Shown in pieces: positions 22,906 to 36,398 of a DNA stretch of 64,000 bases. Source of the stretch: Carposina sasakii (taxonomy: Eukaryota > Arthropoda > Insecta > Lepidoptera > Carposinidae); the NCBI GenBank assembly GCA_014607495.2, contig CP053148.1, forward strand, positions 1,550,001 to 1,614,000, in the 5' to 3' direction. Position 1 is the stretch's first letter; each line of letters begins with the position of its first letter. The notes under the pieces are model-generated. The model saw only the letters and a list, made by a program, of their open reading frames with translations. It did no database searches and was not told where the DNA came from. The position numbers and the translations under genes were made by a program.

Positions 22906-23922
22906 ATATCAGTTTTATTTTAAACAAAAGTACCTACGGTTTTAATAATTAATCCGTCATCATCTTTTGAGCATACAAACTCATACAAAAACTCACAAAA
23001 GTTATTCCCTTTCCGTGTCTGCTGCACGTTTATTAATATCAAAGTTTATATCCAATCAACATAATACATCTAACATGGGTAGTCATTTAGAGCGTTAAAA
23101 TAGGCGGTGCAACCTATACTAATAGAATAAAATATAAAAACAACAAAACCTTCGATATAACACGTATTGCCTTCAATATAAGTTTCAAACTCATGCCATT
23201 AACCTAAGTAGGCGGCTTGAGGTTACACTACGTGTGAGTAAGCCCTTCGTGAGCCCGAATTAATTCGTTCTCTTAATCAACCATCATCCGACATAGTTTA
23301 CGAGGCCGTTGACTCAGATTAAGGATGGCAGGAAACATGGACCAAGATCTCTTAATTCGAAACGCCTTTAAAGTGTTTACAGGTTTCCCAGAAATTCTAC
23401 TGTCTGCGGTCTTAGTACCAACTAACTAAACGATCAATAAATGGAATCGAATTAGCAAGCAATGCAAATGGGCGATTTAAAACGATTTCATTGTCAGGGA
23501 GCATGGTTAAAGTAACCTCGTTCTCTTTTGAATCGATAGATGTTCTTCATCGTAACATTTTGTTCAATAGGTCCAGTAAGTCTTAATTTCGAGCATTTGT
23601 TAAATGACTTCAAGACTAAGATTTGGTCTGAGACTAAAATACAGCTGTCTTTTTGCGTTCTTACGGCCGCAATATGACGGCACGGCTATCCCGGGAAACT
23701 ATAGCTTAACTGCTATGGGAGGGTAGTAATGCAAAATATTCAACTGGCAGCAGTTGCAGATTTAAATTCATAAAATACACCTTAGCAATCGTGAAAAGAT
23801 TTTTGGCAGTTACGAAGTACCTATACATCCTTTGACCATACTGTGGGAGGATAATGCTTTTAGAATTTTTCCATGTATGCGAATGACCTTACCTTTTTAG
23901 TTTATTACTGTATATACACCGC

Positions 23923-24235
23923 TTAATAATAATAGTGTACATGACATTACATCACAAAGTTAATTAATGGAATGACTAGTTCCATTTGTCCATAGTAATC
24001 AAGCAATGGACGGCCTCTTTAGCATTCCGATGGCAACTATGAGTACAGTTATATTACCCGAAGAGTTTAGCAAAACTGTCATGAAATGATCAATTCTACG
24101 TAAGCTTAATAATAATAGACATGAAGTTAATTAATGGAATGACTAGTTCCATTTGTCCATAGTAATCAAGAATGGACGGCCTCTTTAGATTTGGCGCAGT
24201 TATATTACCCGAAGAGTTTAGCACTGTCATGTCTT
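23923..24235 (+). repeat. Local tandem duplication (two diverged units)
   Basis: Units 23923-24105 and 24106-24235 both start TTAATAATAATAG and share AGTTAATTAATGGAATGACT, CCATTTGTCCATAGTAATCA, GGACGGCCTCTTTAG and TATTACCCGAAGAGTTTAGC. The second unit lacks two internal blocks. Unit 1 ends in ATGAAATGATCAATTCTACG, a piece of the terminal repeat of the 62511 element. Confidence 0.75.
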
Positions 24236-25234
24236 GTCCATATGTAAGCGAAGCGGAACACTGCCTTTTTTAACGCATAGATCTGACTATAATCTTATCA
24301 TTTTACCCCGGGTGGTTTAGTCTATTTGCTCTGACGTCAGCCACAGTTCAGCACTCAAACTCATTTGATCGCAGAAGAATTCATCCAGTGATTTCGTAAG
24401 GCTGCCTGTCTGTCCACCGCGAAATTTTAACCAACAGGATTGTATAAAATATCGGCTCAGCACCTGTCCTGCAATTCTATTGGTTAATATTTCTCAGTGT
24501 CTCCACTGCGATGCGGTGAACAGGCAGCCTTACTCCATCACTCGGTGATGTTACGGGGGTAAAAGCCCTCAACCAACCGTCTCTACATAATCTAACCCAA
24601 ACAAAAAAGAGAAAACTGACCATAAATCAGCAACAGGTGAAGTTACACATTTACAAATCACCCTGACAGCGTCGCGAGGGTGTGGGCGGCGATTATAATG
24701 TATGCACAGGGCTCGGCAGCCCTGCCCACGACATGGCCTTGAGTGGCCCAATTTGGTCACTGTTAAATGTAGCATTTGAGTATTTCGAACCTAGACTCAA
24801 CACTTGACTACTGGGAAAGTAATCCAATTTGAAAACATATACCACATTACCATTTTCCGGAAATAGGGGTAGACAGAACTGCAGGAGTATAAAAGGCACC
24901 CCACAGCCATGCAGATACGAATGGTTCTTTTATCCAGAGACAATTGAGATAACCCTAAAAATTAATTACTCGGACGCATTTGCGCTCAACACAAGTCGTG
25001 AATCATAAATTATAGCAACTAACGGACTACACATCGGCACTTTTGTCCTCCGTTCATTGGACTATCAAATTATCTATAACAATCCTAATGGAATCCACCT
25101 TAATTTGCAACCGGCAAATTAAATACTAATTTATTTTATTGAACTGAATTTAGCTTAACGTCAGTAGAGGGACAAGAGGGTCTTGGTGTTTTGTAGGCGA
25201 TGGGCTGACTACCTGTTACTACTAACTAAACTTG

Positions 25235-25345
25235 TACATCTCAACTATACCCTCAAAATTGGTCAGAAGTGGCACCATGTGGTTCTATCGGCCCTTGGTG
25301 CTCTGCCTACCCCCTAAGGGATAAAGGCGTGATTATATGTATGTA
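25235..25345 (-). repeat. Dispersed lepidopteran repeat (CACGCCTTTATCCC type)
   Basis: Reverse-complement copy of 7738-7850 (CAACTATACCCTCAAAATTG, GTGGCACCATGTGGTTC, TAAGGGATAAAGGCGTG), followed by a short ATGTATGT microsatellite. Confidence 0.55.
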
Positions 25346-25764
25346 TGTATGTTATTTAATGAAAATATTATGAGCCATGTTTGGAACTAGCTAATCAATT
25401 CTGCCATTGAACTGGTGACACACGGCCGACGCTTTCTATCATCCTTGCGTATAACACGCATAACTTTGAATATTTTTAACAATAACAATGGTGTGATTGT
25501 TCTTTTTCGTGTACGTATATCTTCACATGGGCAACGAGCATTAAGCCCACCGGAGAGTCCTTCTGTTAAAGACGATTATATAAAGAAGCCTGATGAAGCA
25601 AACTAGTCAGTCCTAATAGACACAGCAGTATTAACAGCACCTGCTAACGCGGGTTTATCATACCATTATATTAAATCTGCCCACGCTCCGTCTACCAGCC
25701 CTAACTCATTCAAATGAACGACCACGGTAATCGATACCGACAAAAATCACATGAGTATATAGCT

Positions 25765-25985
25765 CGAAGAACTGATGGCCGATGGAGTCGGATAAGTTCT
25801 AGAGTAGATACCACGTATCGGCAAACGCAGCGTGGGAAGGCCACCCGCGAGGTGGACGGACGACCTGGCCAAGGTCGAGGGCGTCGGTTGGATGCAGGCT
25901 GCTTCCGACCGGTCGGAGTGGAGGTTGTTGGGGAAAGCCTATGTCCAACAGTGGACTTCTCAGGGCTGTAAATGATGATGATGAT
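25765..25985 (+). pseudogene. RTE-like LINE, decayed C-terminus
   Basis: One frame reads PRIGKRSVGRP, then RWTDDLAKVEGVGWMQAAS and DRSEWRLLGKAYVQQWTSQG, the C-terminal end of a lepidopteran RTE-type polyprotein, followed by a stop and GATGATGATGAT. A TGG to TAG change just before PRIGK (GAGTAGATACCACG) interrupts the frame. Only the last 70 or so residues are present. The overlapping longer open frames here are out of frame. Confidence 0.65.
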
Positions 25986-28900
25986 ACAGTTCATGTACGT
26001 AAATCGATCAGATCGAAGATTGCATCAGTGTTAATGCGTATTGTCCTTATCACAAGTACTCGTAAGTACCTAACTGCGGTTGGATAAATGTTCCAAGTGT
26101 TACATTCATAAAGGTACATTCCGTAATCCTTGGCGTTTTAAAATTCAAAGTGCAACCCTGCCTGCATAGATCTACTATAAACAGCTTCTAACCAACTAAT
26201 AAATAAAAATATCCTTCATTTGGACATAACAGGTGGTTCATTCCTTTCATCCGCCTCCATAGGCTACATACTAATCTCCAACTTTTTTATAGAACAATGA
26301 AAAGTTTTCATCGCTATCCATCGTAAAAGTGTTTATCGTGTCTGTAAACAAGCCACCACCTTATCTGTCCAACCTGACCACATGTGTTGGTGTTCAACCA
26401 TGCTGAACTTAGTCTGTGAACTCTTGCCATGAAGCTAGGAGACAACAAGGAGGTGTGATAACCAATGCAGACCTACGACCAGCAATTTAGACTGCAGTCT
26501 GAACTCAGTATGAACCAATCAATGGCTATTATTTGGCTCCAATCCTTTCGCACATCACGCGCGTAATATCAACACTATTTTTTTATGAACAAACATCACA
26601 TCACCTCCTCAATCTACCATTGATGTTTGTTATTCATCCACAAAGCAGCATACATAAACAGCTGGATTAGATTGTACATGCATAACACGAGCAGCCAGGA
26701 AATTTCCAGCTCAATGATCAGCTGATACGGGATTAGAGAGGCGATAGAGTGGCGAGCTCACGGTATAATATACAAAGTCAAGTATGGCACTCCGAAATTA
26801 GCCATTAGCCAAGAAAGATCTTGCTATAAAACGCCGCGCAATGTATAACGAAGTAACACTTCGACCATAGCCATAGGTGTTCATGACAATTTTTATCCAA
26901 CAATCTCAATATGTTTACTATATAGGTACATTGCTTAATTGTAGTATTTTTGATGAACACACAGAATGATTAATGGTGGTAAAGTTCTTTTAATACCACA
27001 CCTCTTTACTACGGTTAAAACATAATATGATAAGTTCCATTTTAAAAACGTTAATATCGAGTGACGGCGGCGGATTATTTCGCCTTACGTTTGAAAAGCA
27101 ATAAACAGACACAGTAGTCAAGTACAGGGTAACTGCTGTACTCTCAATTTCGTTAAAACATAAATCTAATAATATCAATCAAGACAGTAAGGTCAAGATC
27201 AATGTTTTCGGATCATGCCGTTGAGATGAAGTTGATTGCGCATTGCGCGTGCCCGAAATATGTTGACGTAAGTACATCTGAATCCATTTGAATTTCAATC
27301 CATGTGAAAAAGTCACAAAGGTCTCGTTCCCAATACAAGTAGAGTGTTACCGTTTAACCCGATCCAGTCGGGCTAAAACTAAAAACAACAGAATCTGCCC
27401 TCGTATTACCTATGTTGCAAAAACAAAGCGATATCAAAAATTTTACAATAATCGCTAATTGTTTATAAAAATTGTATTACGTACATAAGGAGTTTGAGAT
27501 TTAAATTTTTTCAAAAGAATTTGACATTTCAACGCGAATATTGTACAATTTTTTCAGTTTCGCTACTGCTTTTCTATTGCAAGATAAGTGATTAGGCCAG
27601 TCACCGGAATTCAGCCATCCGGTGCTCTAAATGCTCACGTCGGATGTGCAGTTCCGTGTAATCTCCTCTTTAGTACGAGAGTCCCTGAGGAAGGAGACAA
27701 CCACACTTGGTTGGCCGTAACCGCGTACATAACCGAGTTATATGATTATATGTCATACTAGAGCGACCGGTTCTCGCTTCTCATTGCTACTCGTATTAGC
27801 AGTGAAACTGTGACCTCTATTCGTAACTGTGGCCCTACAAACGGAAATAGAGGCTGAGAAGCGGACAATTAGATGCGTCGCGTCATCTAAAAAGGGAAAT
27901 CTATGCACTGCCTGCTACAATTTCGTCATGCACGTTCGGTCGCTGAAGTAGGTTAGCAGTGACGACGAACGGTATGCTACATTGGCTACAGTGCTACAGT
28001 ATAGCATGCGCTGATCGCAAGCATACAAATTCTATTTTAACATCATGTCATTGACCTCGGACAACTTTCACGGTATTTTTGGTGCGGGCTACCCTAATTT
28101 GTGAACGAGGTAAGTCGCGATACGATCTGAGGGTGTTATTTTTTATCTTGAATTGTTTGCGCTACATTTTTATCACAAATTATCGATACTAATGCAAGTC
28201 GATGTAATCGCGTACAAATGCATTTTATTGTATGAGCGATTTTGTGATAATTTGACATTGAACAATGCGGCATTTACTTAAAAACGTAAGCTTTCTTTAC
28301 CTTTTCATGTTTAATAATACAACAAAAAGTTTTAGGGTGCAATCACGATGAGCATACGATTGTACACCGTCTAAAGCCGGCTATACACGCTAAGGTGCAT
28401 CAGAAAGGCTCACCCAAGCAAAGCATCATACATTTATTCAAGCAAAAGTGTACAGCTTACATTTATCAGAAAGTGTAATATACCTAAATATGTAAGTGAT
28501 GTAGTTTCCACTATACGTATCAGTAGAGTTACGGTTTGTCCTAGGGGTACAGGTACGAAATTCCACCGGTATAATAAACACGCCTGTATCCCCGAAAGGG
28601 GGTAGTAAGAACTGCGTTTTAAAAATTAATCATATAGTGATTTAAACCGTGCCACTTCAGGACGCTCGTTCCACCAGTGGAAACGTGCCCTTAGAGAGAG
28701 CGGTGAAAGGAAAAAACATTTTGGAGTCATCTAGATGGAAAATTGAACGCATTAGCATCAATGCCCAGGCCTATGCAAACCACGACCGTTGAATAAAAGC
28801 TTCATTTAACGGCCGACGAACTCGTGACGTCATTACCAATAATGATTACCTGTGTATAATGTTAATTAGGACCTAATTGATATTGTAGACTAATGGTAAT

Positions 28901-29011
28901 GTCAGTTGTAGCTATCCTCAATTGAGGAACACTTTGCTCGAGTGTTAGCAAACGTCTAATGATATGGGCGTAAGGTAGAATGTAGACACTTGAATAGATT
29001 TGAAAGGTGGC

Positions 29012-29202
29012 CCGGCCGATTGGTGTAGTTGGTAAAGAGAGACCCTGCGTACGACGCCATAGGTCCTGGGTTAGAATCCCGATAGGTGCATACATTGATA
29101 TGATGAATATCGGTCTGAGTCACTGATGTTTCTATACTTATATATGTATTTATACACTGTTGCTTAGACTTAGAACCCACGACACAAGACCTTAAGGATC
29201 TT
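29012..29202 (+). mobile_element. tRNA-derived SINE, copy 2
   Basis: Begins CGGCCGATTGGTGTAGTTGG (A-box region), with GGTCCTGGGTTAGAATCCCG as a decayed B-box region. The tail contains TACACTGTTGCTTAG and ACCCACGACACAAGACC. It matches copy 1 at 262-455 along its whole length, in the opposite orientation. The T-arm substitution (GGTTAGAATC for GGTTCGAATC) makes it an inactive copy. Confidence 0.75.
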
Positions 29203-30720
29203 ATTATGGGGCTAGGTTAGCGTGTTTTAAAGTGTGTGAATATTGATTTGAGAGACCGTCACTTCGTCTCCTAAAAAACACACAAAGCATAGATTTCTAC
29301 ACGACTGAAATTTCAAATGAAAGATTTCGTACCTATGATAATCCCTAAAACAAACACCATTCGTACGCGATCACTGTTTATGAATACTAAGCTCGTTTCC
29401 TTTATATCGGTTATGAAAAACATAGAGTATCGAGTATCCTAAAATACATCGAGCAAGTAAACAACTCAGCTCACCTTGTACGGTTCACCAGTAAGAGTTT
29501 ATCCGCGATACTACAGAATTCCTTACACTTTGTTTAAGCTTAACATTAGGTACTTAATAACTAATAAAAAGCTTTAAACTAGGTATATTAAGCTACATAT
29601 AGTTTAATATGACCGATATTCCATATACTCGTATATTTTGCTGTTATGAGTGAAGTTTAATGAGGATGTAAATTTACGCGCGGTTTATTAGTAATCTAAC
29701 TTTGACAGATATCCCATCATACATTTAGCTGTCAACTGTCATATTACATGGGGTTATTGGGTTATTTGATAGTTTAACTTTAAATGCGGTTTTGGAATAA
29801 CACCGTTGATTTTTAAGCTCATGCAGCTGTATGGTGTGACAATGTGCGCCCACGCCGCAATCATACAATTTGCATACTTGAAAACATGGCACGGTCCAGC
29901 CGATGTCTAATAGGGATCTGAGAATAAATAAGTAGGAAGGTTTTAAAAGATATTCTTCCCTGAACTGAATAGCTGAATAAACCTAATGTGTACTTATTAT
30001 TCTTACATACTTGCTAAATTTCATCAAAATCCGTTCATTCGTTTTCACGTGAAAGACTAACCAACATTCATTCTCACAAGCTTACACATCTATCTGTAAA
30101 TTCATATTTTCATCATAAACGCTTTACAGTCTGAAAGGAAATGAAAACATAACATAATATGCAAAGTCCTTGAATGGCATGTTCCCTTGCTGAATTTTTC
30201 GTGAGAGTAAACTCTATTAAAGCGACAAACAAAACCAATAGGCATGCACGACATTGAACATGTGACGTTAGTGGCAATCTACAATTCATCAGCATTGAAC
30301 TAGCACCACGGATGCAGGAGTAAATGATGACATGATCCTCAAAATAGTGCCCTAATAACAATAACAAGTCTTATAGAGATAAGCTCGCCTTTGTACTATT
30401 TCTTTTACAATTTACTGTCTATGATAAAAATTTATGTGTACAATAAAGAATACTAAGAATACTAAGCTGCGGCCAACATCAAGCATCATAGCTTTTTAAT
30501 TCCAATTATATTGGTACAGCTTCTATTTCTAGACTATGATACAATTGGCAGAAACGCGTAGGTCACATTGTCCTAAAAAAATCTAGTGAATCAATCTGCT
30601 TCTGTATATGAGTACGAAATGGTCTAGATTTCCAGATCCCTCAAAAAACCGGCTCCGCTACTCTCCGCCCTTACGATTAACGTCACCATGAAAGAAGGGC
30701 TAAGAAGAAGTGGACTCACA

Positions 30721-30935
30721 TCACTACATATTAAAAAACAAAGTCGTTTGCCGCTGTCTGTCCGTTATTAATGTATGCTTGGCTCTTTCAAACTAGGGAA
30801 CGGATTTTGATACGATTTTTTAAAATAGATAGAGTGATTCACGAGGAAGGTTTATAATGTATAACTAGGCACCCGACCCGGCTTCGCATGGGAGTAATGC
30901 ACTCTCATGCGGGCGAAGCCGTGGGCGGCCGCTAG
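30721..30935 (+). mobile_element. Non-autonomous Helitron-like element
   Basis: Starts TCACTACATATTAAAAAAC and ends GCGAAGCCGTGGGCGGCCG then CTAG followed by T, with a GC-rich hairpin just before the terminus. Contains TCTTTCAAACTAGGGAACGG. TC...CTAG termini without inverted repeats fit Helitrons. Confidence 0.5.
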
Positions 30936-31424
30936 TGTTCATATAAAATAGTAGCGCAGTTGAAGATGTTTAGATAGGTAACAAGATTAGACAACTTCGC
31001 TCATAAAATTGTTACATTATCTAAGCCCCGTGATTTGTTCATACTGCACAATGTATGCATTATCCTCGTTAGCGCTGGCTTACGATTAGCGCTCAAAACA
31101 CGTGGCAACTCCGATACAAGGGGAAACTTGATCCACATCTGTTTTATTATAAAACCCACCGCAGACTCGGGTGGACAGATCAATCTATAATACATACAAA
31201 ACGCTTTATCCTGATTGACGACCGACGGGTCAACACGCACTGTCTAAACGGCTGATCTTAGAGACCTAGATCTTGAAGGGTTCTTTTTATGACGTAGGCA
31301 TCCGATAAGAAAGGATATGCCGTGAGCGGCCGTTTGTATTATTATAAAGGAAGGATGATGTTTAGTCAATGAATGCCGAATTTGCCAACAAAGATAAAGA
31401 TTAAAGATGTCTAACGTACATAAT

Positions 31425-31475
31425 AGATAGGCGACAAGTTGCTAGCTCATCGCCTGAGAACGCCCGGGCCTGACT
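31425..31475 (+). repeat. Family A repeat, short fragment
   Basis: GGCGACAAGTTGCTAGCTCA and CGCCTGAGAACGCCC only. Confidence 0.45.
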
Positions 31476-32649
31476 AAATCCTCACATGGGTATATAACGG
31501 AACGATATATGAAGTGAGTCCTAGCTTTATTATGCATTCAGCGAAGGATGCCAATTCAAATTGAATATTAAAGTAAAATAACTATATTTTTTATAATCAC
31601 ATCTGAACCAATCTCTTCCAATGTAAGAGGAATTTCTTTACGCTAGATGTAACAAGTCCATAAACATTCAGTTGACATCCTCATGAGGAAATTAATTGCA
31701 ATAAATTGACTTGCTTTCCAATTGACATTATCTTCCATACAGTTTTATAGTCATCATTCAGTCATCATACATGTTATCTCCATAGGAACAAAAACAGTAG
31801 CAACGATCACCCGACAATGCAAATAAGGAAGGCTGTACGTGTGTAATTAATGTGAGGCTCATTAACTTAATAAATAAAGGTCAGTACAAATAAACAAAGA
31901 GCACAACAACAACGCTTAATATGGAATGTTACCGATAAAAACATGCACTTGTTGCAAAAATAAATTGGATGTGAATGAATACGTGACTTATTTATAAGTT
32001 ATAGGTTTTAAGGTAAAAACTTAAGATCTATAATTATTATATACATCTATATTTGACATCGTGATCAAGCAGCAATCTTCATAAATTAGAGGATTCATAA
32101 CAATTCACAATAGCATTTCTGATGATTAGGTTATATAATCATATTTTTTTCCTGAGCAAGGCGAAGTCCATAATAGTCACCAATAAAATAAACAAGTACG
32201 CTGAAAGATTTCCCGACTGTTATAGGTACATATCGTACAAATTGATTGCGGAGACACAAGTAGCTTGATTGCAATATGTTTGCCCACCCGCGATGAAAAT
32301 AAATAGCTCTGCCGAATTGGGACAAAAAAATGCGTCTCATCTTCAACGAATGTTTACGTAATTTACCGCAATTCGAACGGTAAAAAAATATAGTTAATTA
32401 AATTAACTCTCATTAAACCCCACTTGGTGATAAGTTCTAAACAGACCGTGACAGAGCTAGGCTAGACCGGTTTGAAAGATGTTATGCCTAGGTCTTACAA
32501 AATGAGTAAACGCGAAGCCTTTCGCGACCGGTATCATTCGAAACTCGTATTATTTTATAGCAGCGCCGCTTTTCCTTTCAATTACATGATCATACGGACA
32601 GAGACAGTTAGTTATTGCTAATATTTTTAACTCGCTATGTAAGGGAACA

Positions 32650-32740
32650 TAATCCCAAAACTACGGTCACAAACCCGCCTGCCCAGCAGCGTGGTAACTA
32701 TGGGCATAGGGGGATCTATGGCAGTAGCCTTATGGACTGC
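32650..32740 (+). mobile_element. RTE-like LINE tail fragment
   Basis: CTACGGTCACAAACCCGCCT, GCCCAGCAGCGTGG, CTATGGGCATAGG and TGGCAGTAGCCTTATGG match the tail family at 18495, with gaps. Confidence 0.5.
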
Positions 32741-32804
32741 AAAAAGCCGATATATATTCAACAGTCCAAGAGCCAAGTGGACTTTATATGGGATTTAAGA
32801 GCCG

Positions 32805-33002
32805 CAGTGAGCCGGTTGGGTGTGTAGCCAGAACTGCAAGATCGTAAAGGAGATCCCACAGCCACGTATACCATAGAAGGGGACTTACGGAAATTATCGG
32901 TGCTATTTTGCTAGCTTAGAATAACCGATTTCCTTACTCGAGTCCTACGAAATGCACGGCAAGAGCTGCATCTGATGTATTCTAGTAAAGCCCCGCATCA
33001 CA
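32805..33002 (+). repeat. Family A repeat
   Basis: GGGTGTGTAGCCAGAACTGC, AGATCCCACAGCCACGTATA, TTTTGCTAGCTTAGA, CTGCATCTGATGTATTCTAG, AAAGCCCCGCATCA. Full span with substitutions. Confidence 0.6.
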
Positions 33003-33279
33003 ATAAAAATACGAAATAACACAGGCTGTTCCGTGTGAGTCGTTTCAGGTGTTGACGCGAGCTGGCCGGTCGCACGTGGGCCGGCTTGACTCATTGCCTC
33101 TAGTGCCAGCGCCAGATAACCCACTAAACATTAGCTCAGATTTATGCGTGGAACTATAAAAATACACGCTCAATGTGTTTTATCGTATACTCCACTACAA
33201 GTGAATGCAAGCATGTGTATCGTCGAGTACAAAGTACGATTAGTATAATTCCCTAAACAAATGATTACTAATTAATTTC

Positions 33280-33350
33280 CTGTGCTGATGCAGGGTTACT
33301 CTAAAATGTATCAGCCGCATCTCTTTCCGTACATATCGTAAAAGTCGAAT
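33280..33350 (-). repeat. Family A repeat, fragment
   Basis: CTGTGCTGATGCAGGGTTAC and TGTATCAGCCGCATCTCTTT, minus orientation. Confidence 0.5.
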
Positions 33351-34199
33351 TAGCAGTACCAGTATACTAGGAAAACAAAGCTTTAGTGCGTAATTTATAA
33401 AACATGAAAAGTTATGTACTTGGGTCATTTAAAACACCATTCAAGCAAACAAAATTTCTAAGATCTTGTAACATATACATAGCATGTGCAAATTATCTAA
33501 ATATAGGAACATTTAAGATTTAATGAATATACACATTTTAATGTGAATAACTAGTTTATTTTAATTTCTTGAAAATAAACTGAAAAAGAAATCAGTGAAT
33601 GCTTGTTTAGATTACTAAAGTGAATGGTGTAATTATGAATGAATAAATTAAAACAGAATGTAGCATAATAGTATAAAAATATCCAGTTAATAGTTTTGTT
33701 ATAAAATATAATATATGGACAGACAAATTACTTTCCTATTTATTTAAGATTAGAATAATAATATTGGAAATGCTGGTGGTAAGTAATGACTACATATTTT
33801 TTATTTGTAACATTAATATTTTTAGTAGTTATACAATACTTGCATATTCCGGAAGATTTCCCAAATAGCACAAGGTACATCTGTTCTTCATCTACTGTAA
33901 TCTTTATACTGCTAGCCAAATGTTTCTAACAAGTCTATTTCATTTTATTCTGTACCAATGACTAGAAACTATCATTTTGTTGATATTTGATCTCAAATTA
34001 TATTTAATCTGCAAAGCAGACTGAATCCTAATTAATCATTACTAATTATTAACCAATAAGTTGTAAGATTTGTTCAAATAACTTGCTAACCATGATATTT
34101 TTACCCGTTTGTTAAACATTGATATTATAATTTTTATTTCTCTTGTAAATAATTTAGTGCATCTTTAATTCGCGGATGGGTAAAGTTAATATTATTGTT

Positions 34200-35290
34200 T
34201 AAGTAGCTCATTATTGAATATATAGAACTGTTTTAATCGGGCCCGCGATTACTATTTGTTATCCGTCGATCAAACAAACTCAGAATTGGGAAAATATTGT
34301 AAAGTACTTCTGTGTAAATCGGTTTAACCATACTAGAAGAGATGTCATCCGTTTACGGGGAGTCTTTAAAACCATTTTATAAGTGGCATACCTTTTAAAG
34401 CAAGGCAGGGCCTACTTGATGATCTCGCCAGGACGGCCGATCGAGGTGACCACTCGGAAATAATTCATATAATTGGAAGTGTGAAAAGCAGTCTTGACGT
34501 AATCAATTCCAACGTGTTTAAACATTCCTCTGTGATTTATTAATGACAGCAAAAGATAACTTAACAGGGAGAATGCTCACGCCGCCTCAAAACAACAGCG
34601 CGTAGTGTTCTCGAATAACGTTTTTGGACCTCTGTAATGAAGACCAGGATGGAGTTTCATATGACTCGAATTTACTGGGCTGTTAAACTTGGGTTCTGCA
34701 TCAGGTTATGAACCTGAGTCAAACAAGATTCTATTGGCACAAAAAAGGTACACCACCACCAAAGAAATTAAGGTGCTCACAGTAAATCATGGCTGAGCAA
34801 TCTTTTGGGACTCAGAAGAATCTTGTTGATAGATTATTCAAAGATAAAGGTCTCTCAAAGTTTAGAGCGATTAAAGGAAGCATCAAGGCAAAAGAAGGGA
34901 AAAATTAACCAAAGGGTCCTCCTTCTGCATCACAACGCGCAGTCTACAAGAGCCGTGTTGCGTTGGCTTCCTGCATAAGGTGGGCTTCGATATTTCTGGT
35001 TCATCCACCCTACAGTCCTGACCTGTCATTTTATCTCTTTCAAAATGATAACTTGAACTTTACGCAGCGCACGCAACGGAAGTCTCCATGAAGTTGAAGG
35101 AAGCAGTTTTCAGTTTTTTTCAGACAAGAAAAAACATTTTCCTCTTATTCTATCATCCCTATTGGTCGCACTGATGTATATAGCCTAAAGCCTTCCTCGA
35201 TAAATGAAAAAATAAGACTTTTATTTTTATTTCGACCCAGTAGTTCCGGAGATTAGCGCGTTCAATCAAACAAACAAACAAACAAACTCG
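34200..35290 (+). pseudogene. Patchwork of mariner transposase and Helitron sequence
   Basis: mariner blocks: leader at 34230-34280 (CGATCAAACAAACTCAG), GAGATGTCATCCGTTTACGG, and near 34925 a reading VLLLHHNAQSTRAVL followed by a YSPDL-type segment, which is the second catalytic region of mariner. Helitron blocks matching 47007-47820 in the same order: 34290-34312, 34477-34573, 34676-34712 and 35045-35280 (CGCAGCGCACGCAACGGAAG, TTTCGACCCAGTAGTTCCGG). The two sources alternate every 30-200 bases, each staying collinear with its own template. Numerous stops; not a functional gene. Confidence 0.65.
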
Positions 35291-36398
35291 TAGTATCATC
35301 TTTAAATAAAGTAATATTATTGTTTACTTATTGATACATTATTCAGTTTATTTATATCAACAATTGTCTTAGTATTAATACCAGAAGGCACTAGAGAAGA
35401 AATTTAGAAAGAGTATTCAATATTATTTAAACAATATACAAACCTAAAATAGGTACTTTATCTAGTTTGAACAAAAATGTGTTTGTAATTATATTCCAGA
35501 ACAGCAATATTCCAGTGAGTAACCTGGAGTTGGCAGTGTGCCTGCCTCCTGTGAAAACCACATTAGAACATGTCGGAAACACTTCATATTTAACAATAGA
35601 ATGCAAACAGCATTCTCATTATGGGTACTCCTGATTTTGCCTAATAAATAGTAAGTAGGGCCAAAGATTTAAAGATGTATACATCAAACAAAAAAAATCT
35701 TGCAGAATGTTATCTTATCACATACTTCAAAAACAAATAGAACACATATTAAAATAAAGCAGATAACAGGAAATTAATATGATAAAAAACACAGGAAAAC
35801 AAAGAATTGGTGGTAACTTTGATAACTTAACAGTAAAGATAATTGGGTGAAACTACCTGGAGGTTCCAAAGCTATCTGCAGACATGGATCGCCGAAATAA
35901 TTTCCCAAACGAGCTCAAACAAAAGGATCATTATTATTAGGGATTATTATTTACAGATTCCATTCCACAAAATATAGCCACTCCTACTTTTACTCGCTCA
36001 CTGGAAACTATGGAGTAACACGTTGGTTTGATCAACTAAATTTCGTACCTACCTATTTAGCACACTCGAGATACTATATAGTAGGTGAATGTACGCGATG
36101 TAAAATTAGAAAAATACTGTCGAGGATCACAACACCAAATTCGACTATAACAGAGTATTGTTATTTCCATGCATATACAATATCATATCATTAGGTATTT
36201 GTTTTCACACAGAATACAATCACATTAATTTCAAAACTTATGCATTTAGAAGATCTATTTCAGAGATGAAATTCATTGCACTATTTTCGAGGCAAATACT
36301 TTGTAAGTGAATCATACGTAATAAAGAACAACAGGAAGTTTCTATGAGCCGATGGTGTAAGTTCTACATAATATAAAATTATTTTACTCAATACTCAC

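Larger units (their letters stand above)
17178..36398 (-). other. Probable Mical 5' intron, repeat-rich
   Basis: If the exon at 36399 belongs to Mical, this is a single 19 kb intron; otherwise it is upstream intergenic DNA. It contains the minisatellite at 19850-21060, mariner pieces at 21600-21990 and 34200-35290, RTE tails, a SINE at 29012 and several inverted-repeat elements. No coding exon was recognised. Stretches such as 15800-16900 upstream of it and, inside it, 26000-28990, 29250-30700, 31480-32640, 33430-34190 and 35300-36390 show no identifiable feature. Confidence 0.5.
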
